Below are positions 60,832 through 64,000 of a DNA stretch of 64,000 nt, in pieces. How positions within the stretch are numbered: position 1 is the stretch's first letter; the number at the start of each line of letters is the position of its first letter. Under the pieces are notes generated by a model. It ran no database searches. It saw only the letters and a program-made list of their open reading frames with translations, and was not told the DNA's origin. Origin of the DNA: Cupriavidus alkaliphilus (lineage in GTDB: Bacteria; Pseudomonadota; Gammaproteobacteria; Burkholderiales; Burkholderiaceae); the NCBI RefSeq assembly GCF_900094595.1, contig NZ_FMAD01000008.1:1-64000 (forward strand). Direction: 5' to 3'. The position numbers were made by a program, and so were the translations under genes.

Positions 60832-63058
60832 CACGCCGAGTGCCGGCACTACGCCGGCCGGCGCCAAACCCCACGCTGGCGGCGCGCCGGCGCAGCCCGC
60901 GCACTCGGCGCAGCCGGCATTGGCCTGGGCCGAGGCCCTGCTGCTGGCCGCCCGCCAGCTCGGGCTGTCGCCTTCGCCGGAACTGGTGCGCGGCGCGGCC
61001 GCCTGGACCGACCGCGCCGACGCCGACCGCGCCGTGGTCGAGATGGCCGCCGCCGCGGGCTTGTCGGCCCAGTTTGCCGACTTGCCCGCGGCCGCGCTGT
61101 CGCCGCTGCTGCTGCCCGCGCTGGTGGTGCTGGATGGGGCCCGGATCGGCCTGCTGACGGGCATCGCCGACGGCAAGGCGGTGCTGCAGCTGCCCACCGA
61201 CGCCGGCACCATCGAACGCACTCCCGCGCTGGCGGCGCTGGCGCCGCAGGACGGCGACGGCACCGTGCGCCTGCTGCTGGTGCGCGAGCGGGTGGCGCCG
61301 CGCAGCGGCCGTCTCGACGCCTACCTGGCTGCGCGCGCGGAAGGCTGGCTCGGCAGCATCTTCACCGCCAACTGGCGCACGCTGGTGGAGCTGGGCGCGG
61401 GCTCGCTGTTCGGCAACCTGCTGGCGGTCGGTACCTCGCTGTTCGCGATGCAGGTGTGGGACCGCGTGGTGCCGGCGCGCTCGCTGCATACGCTGTGGGT
61501 GCTGGCCAGCGGCGTGGCGCTGGCACTGGTGCTGGAGCTGCTGATCCGCACCGTGCGCGTGTCGATCGCCGATCATTTCGGCAAGCAGGTCGACCAGCGG
61601 CTGTCGGCGATGTTCTTCGCGCGCGTGCTGGATATCCGCAACGACGCGCGCCCGCGCTCGCCCGGCACGCTGGTGGCGCAGCTGCGCGACCTGGAGCAAC
61701 TGCGCGAGCTGCTCACCTCGAGCACGCTCGGGGTGCTGATCGACCTGCCCTTCGTCGCCGGCTTCCTGGTCATCATCTGGCTGCTGGGCGGCTGGCTGGT
61801 GCTGGTGCCGCTGGTGGCGATCCCGCTGCTGGTGCTGCCCGGCCTGGTGGCGCAGATTCCGCTGGCGCGGCTGTCGCAGCAGGGCATGAGCGAGGCCGCG
61901 CTGCGCAACGCGATCCTGATGGAATCGATCTACCGGGCCGAGGATATCAAGACGCTGCAGGCCGAGCCGCGCTTTCGCAAGCTGTGGGACCAGGTCAACG
62001 CGGTCAACGGCGAGATCGGCCTGAAGCAGCGCTTTATCGCCGGGCTGCTGCTGAACCTGTCGCAGACGGTGCAGCAGCTGGCCTATGTCGGAGTGCTGGT
62101 GGCAGGCGTGCATGGCATCCTTGACGGCGGCCTGTCGTTCGGCGCGGTGCTGGCCTGCTCGATCCTGACCAGCCGCACCATCGCGCCGCTGTCGCAGATC
62201 CCCGCGGTGCTGGGGCGCATCCAGAACGCGCGCGTCGGCAAGCAGGGACTGGACGCGCTGCTGAGCCTGCCGCTGGACCACGACCCCGCGCGCGACGCCT
62301 ACCACCGGCCCGCGCTGGTGGGGCGCTATCGCTTCGAGCAGGTGGTGTACGGCTTCGACCCACAGGAGAAGCCGGTGCTCAACATCCCGCAGCTGCAGAT
62401 CGCGCCCGGCGAGCGCATTGCGGTGCTGGGCCGCGTCGGCGCCGGCAAGTCGACGCTGCTGCGCCTGCTGGGCGGGCTGGCGACGCCGGTGCAGGGCCGC
62501 ATCCTGTTCAACGACACGCCCTTGCCGCTGATCGATCCAGCCGACGTGCGTCGCGACGTCGGCATGGTGATGCAGGAATCCAGCCTGTTCTACGGCACCT
62601 TGCGCGACAACCTGCTGGTGGCCGATCCGCTCGCCACCGACGAGGCCATGCTGCAGGCGCTGCGGCTGGCGTGCGCCGACCGGCTGCTGCTGAACCAGGT
62701 GCACGGGCTGGACCTGACCATCCGCGAGAACGGCGTGGGCCTGTCCGGCGGCCAGAAGCAGGCGCTGATCCTGGCGCGCACGCTGCTGCGCGCGCCCAGC
62801 GTACTGCTGCTGGACGAGCCCACCGCGTCGCTGGACGAGGCTACCGAGCAGGCCGTGATCGGGCGGCTGCGGCCCTGGCTGGGCCAGCGCACGCTGGTGG
62901 TCGCCACGCACCGCTACGCGGTGCTGGCGCTGGTCGATCGCATTATCGTCGTCGACAACGGGCGCATCGTGCGCGACGGCCCCAGGGATGCGGTGCTGGC
63001 CGCGCTGCGCGGCAAGGGCGCGCAGGCCACGGGCGCGCCGGATGCGGCAGGAGGCTGA
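60815..63058 (+). CDS. Adhesin-exporting type I secretion ABC transporter (LapB-like)
   Basis: A 747-residue transporter starting at GTG 60815. The N-terminal ~150 residues are a C39-like domain without the catalytic Cys (the equivalent start reads WAEALLLAARQLGLSPSPEL), as in LapB/HlyB-type exporters of uncleaved substrates. Six helices (about 190-460) precede the ATPase, which has Walker A GRVGAGKST, signature LSGGQKQALILARTLL, Walker B VLLLDEPTASLD and H-loop ATHR. It differs clearly from the PrtD-type transporter at 20320, so the window has two distinct type I systems. Confidence 0.93.
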   Translation: MQATLDTPSAGTTPAGAKPHAGGAPAQPAHSAQPALAWAEALLLAARQLGLSPSPELVRGAAAWTDRADADRAVVEMAAAAGLSAQFADLPAAALSPLLLPALVVLDGARIGLLTGIADGKAVLQLPTDAGTIERTPALAALAPQDGDGTVRLLLVRERVAPRSGRLDAYLAARAEGWLGSIFTANWRTLVELGAGSLFGNLLAVGTSLFAMQVWDRVVPARSLHTLWVLASGVALALVLELLIRTVRVSIADHFGKQVDQRLSAMFFARVLDIRNDARPRSPGTLVAQLRDLEQLRELLTSSTLGVLIDLPFVAGFLVIIWLLGGWLVLVPLVAIPLLVLPGLVAQIPLARLSQQGMSEAALRNAILMESIYRAEDIKTLQAEPRFRKLWDQVNAVNGEIGLKQRFIAGLLLNLSQTVQQLAYVGVLVAGVHGILDGGLSFGAVLACSILTSRTIAPLSQIPAVLGRIQNARVGKQGLDALLSLPLDHDPARDAYHRPALVGRYRFEQVVYGFDPQEKPVLNIPQLQIAPGERIAVLGRVGAGKSTLLRLLGGLATPVQGRILFNDTPLPLIDPADVRRDVGMVMQESSLFYGTLRDNLLVADPLATDEAMLQALRLACADRLLLNQVHGLDLTIRENGVGLSGGQKQALILARTLLRAPSVLLLDEPTASLDEATEQAVIGRLRPWLGQRTLVVATHRYAVLALVDRIIVVDNGRIVRDGPRDAVLAALRGKGAQATGAPDAAGG

Positions 63059-63060
63059 AC

Positions 63061-64000
63061 ATGGGCACGGGGATGGACACGAAAGCGGCCGCGGACTGGA
63101 TTCGCATCGGCGCAGAGCCCACGGGCCCGCGCTACCTGCTGTGGGTGATCGTGGCCGCGCTGACGCTGTTCCTGCTATGGGCGGCGCTGGCCGGGCTGGA
63201 TGAAGTGGCAATCGGCGAGGGCCGCGTCACGCCGGCGTCCAAGGGCCAGATCATCCAGAGCCTGGAGGGCGGCATCCTGGCCGAGCTGGCGGTGCGCGAG
63301 GGCGACGTGGTCGAAGCCGGGCAGCAGCTGGCCACGCTCGACCCGGTGCAGGCGCGCGCTTCGATGGAAGAGACGCTGGAGCGGATCGCGGCGCTGCAGG
63401 CGCGCGCGGCGCGGCTGCACGCGGAAATGAACGATGCCGCCAATGTCGCCTTCCCCGCCGAGCTGGCGGGCAACGCCGCGGTGGTTGATCGCGAGCGCCA
63501 GCTCTTCACCGCCAACCGTCGTGCCTTCCGCGAGAATGTCGGCAATCTGCGCGAGCAGCTGCGGCTGGCCGAGAACGAGTTGCAGATCGCCATCCCGCTG
63601 CTGCGCACCGGCGCCACCAATGAAGTCGAGGTGCTGCGGCTACGGCAGAAGGTGGCCGAGTTCTCGACCAAGCTTGCCGCCACGCAGAGCGAATACTACG
63701 TGGCGCTGAAGGCCGACTACGCCACCACCATGGCCGACCTGGGCCCGCTGCTGAAGGTGCGCGAAGGCCGTGCCGACCAGTTGCGCCGCACCGCCATCAA
63801 TTCCCCGGCGCGCGGCATCGTCAAGGACATCCGCGTCTCCACCATCGGCGGCGTGGTAGGCCCCGGCGGCGTGCTGATGGAAATCGTGCCGCTGGGGGAC
63901 CAGTTGCTGATCGAGGCGCGGCTGAGCCCGCGCGACATCGCCTTCATCCATCCGGCGCAGCCGGCCACGGTCAAGATCACGGCGTTCGAGCCGTCGATCT
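63061..64000 (+). CDS. Adhesin-exporter membrane-fusion protein (HlyD/LapC-like), cut by window edge
   Basis: The first 313 codons of an HlyD-family adaptor are present, running open to the right edge. It opens MGTGMDTKAAADWIRIGAEP and has one transmembrane helix (about 26-45, LLWVIVAALTLFLLWAALAG). It continues GRVTPASKGQIIQSLEGGIL (lipoyl half), a coiled-coil (about 100-235) and INSPARGIVKDIRVSTIGGV (second half). The final RPGM-type signature lies beyond the window. It starts two bases after the ABC transporter stop and completes the second type I system. Confidence 0.92.
   Translation, partial: MGTGMDTKAAADWIRIGAEPTGPRYLLWVIVAALTLFLLWAALAGLDEVAIGEGRVTPASKGQIIQSLEGGILAELAVREGDVVEAGQQLATLDPVQARASMEETLERIAALQARAARLHAEMNDAANVAFPAELAGNAAVVDRERQLFTANRRAFRENVGNLREQLRLAENELQIAIPLLRTGATNEVEVLRLRQKVAEFSTKLAATQSEYYVALKADYATTMADLGPLLKVREGRADQLRRTAINSPARGIVKDIRVSTIGGVVGPGGVLMEIVPLGDQLLIEARLSPRDIAFIHPAQPATVKITAFEPSI

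Noticed and set aside
60761..63211. An 816-codon open frame on the minus strand
   Set aside because: Shadow of the LapB-like ABC transporter gene, which has all expected motifs.

Overview
The window is GC-rich betaproteobacterial chromosome, most like Cupriavidus or a close relative in the Burkholderiaceae. This rests on 3-hydroxybutyrate utilisation genes, a complete-looking hpnHIJKLMN hopanoid block with its own ispH, and dense, overlapping operons. No tRNA, rRNA, CRISPR array, transposase or phage gene was seen.

Layout. (1) 1-2700: the start of a branched-chain amino-acid type ABC ATPase, a 3-hydroxybutyrate dehydrogenase with a good sigma-54 promoter, and a divergent sigma-54 activator. 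(2) 2850-8860: a probable small RNA, a 46-residue membrane protein, a leftward operon (FecR protein, CHASE2 adenylate cyclase, TPR/beta-barrel outer-membrane protein) and a divergent CRP-like regulator. (3) 8830-22075: one leftward ~13 kb operon encoding a type I secretion system (ABC, HlyD, TolC), ManC, a Wzm/Wzt glycan exporter, a methyltransferase carrying a DUF4214-like segment, and two glycosyltransferase proteins. (4) 22460-28540: glycosyltransferases, a GtrA-like flippase, a large membrane protein, and a second probable small RNA. (5) 28670-33560: an XRE regulator and a 1062-residue DUF4214/RTX protein, flanked by two small related proteins. (6) 33720-36160: an antibiotic-kinase-like protein and an amino-acid permease. 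(7) 36230-49690: hopanoid genes hpnB, hpnA, ispH, hpnH-I-J-K-L, hpnM, hpnN and mlaA. (8) 49680-52640: an FKBP isomerase, a TPR protein and two small envelope proteins. (9) 52640-64000: an AraC regulator with an AT-rich promoter and a structured leader, then a 1652-residue BapA-like adhesin and its own LapB/LapC/TolC-type exporter, cut by the window edge.

Most notable. Copies of TGTGA-N6-TCACA occur at 2853, 8054, 22192, 22214, 23692, 24976, 28418 and 29262. In most of them a -10-like hexamer begins exactly 29.5 bp from the palindrome centre, the geometry of a class II CRP promoter. The CRP-like protein encoded among them has the recognition-helix motif RETVSR, and a CHASE2 cyclase with intact catalytic residues is encoded next to it. 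I infer a local cAMP/CRP-like circuit that controls glycan synthesis, type I secretion and two ~70-nt small RNAs with C-rich loops. Type I secretion genes, O-antigen-type glycan export and an RTX protein close to RsaA in size resemble the Caulobacter S-layer locus, so the 1062-residue protein is a candidate S-layer or surface-coat protein.
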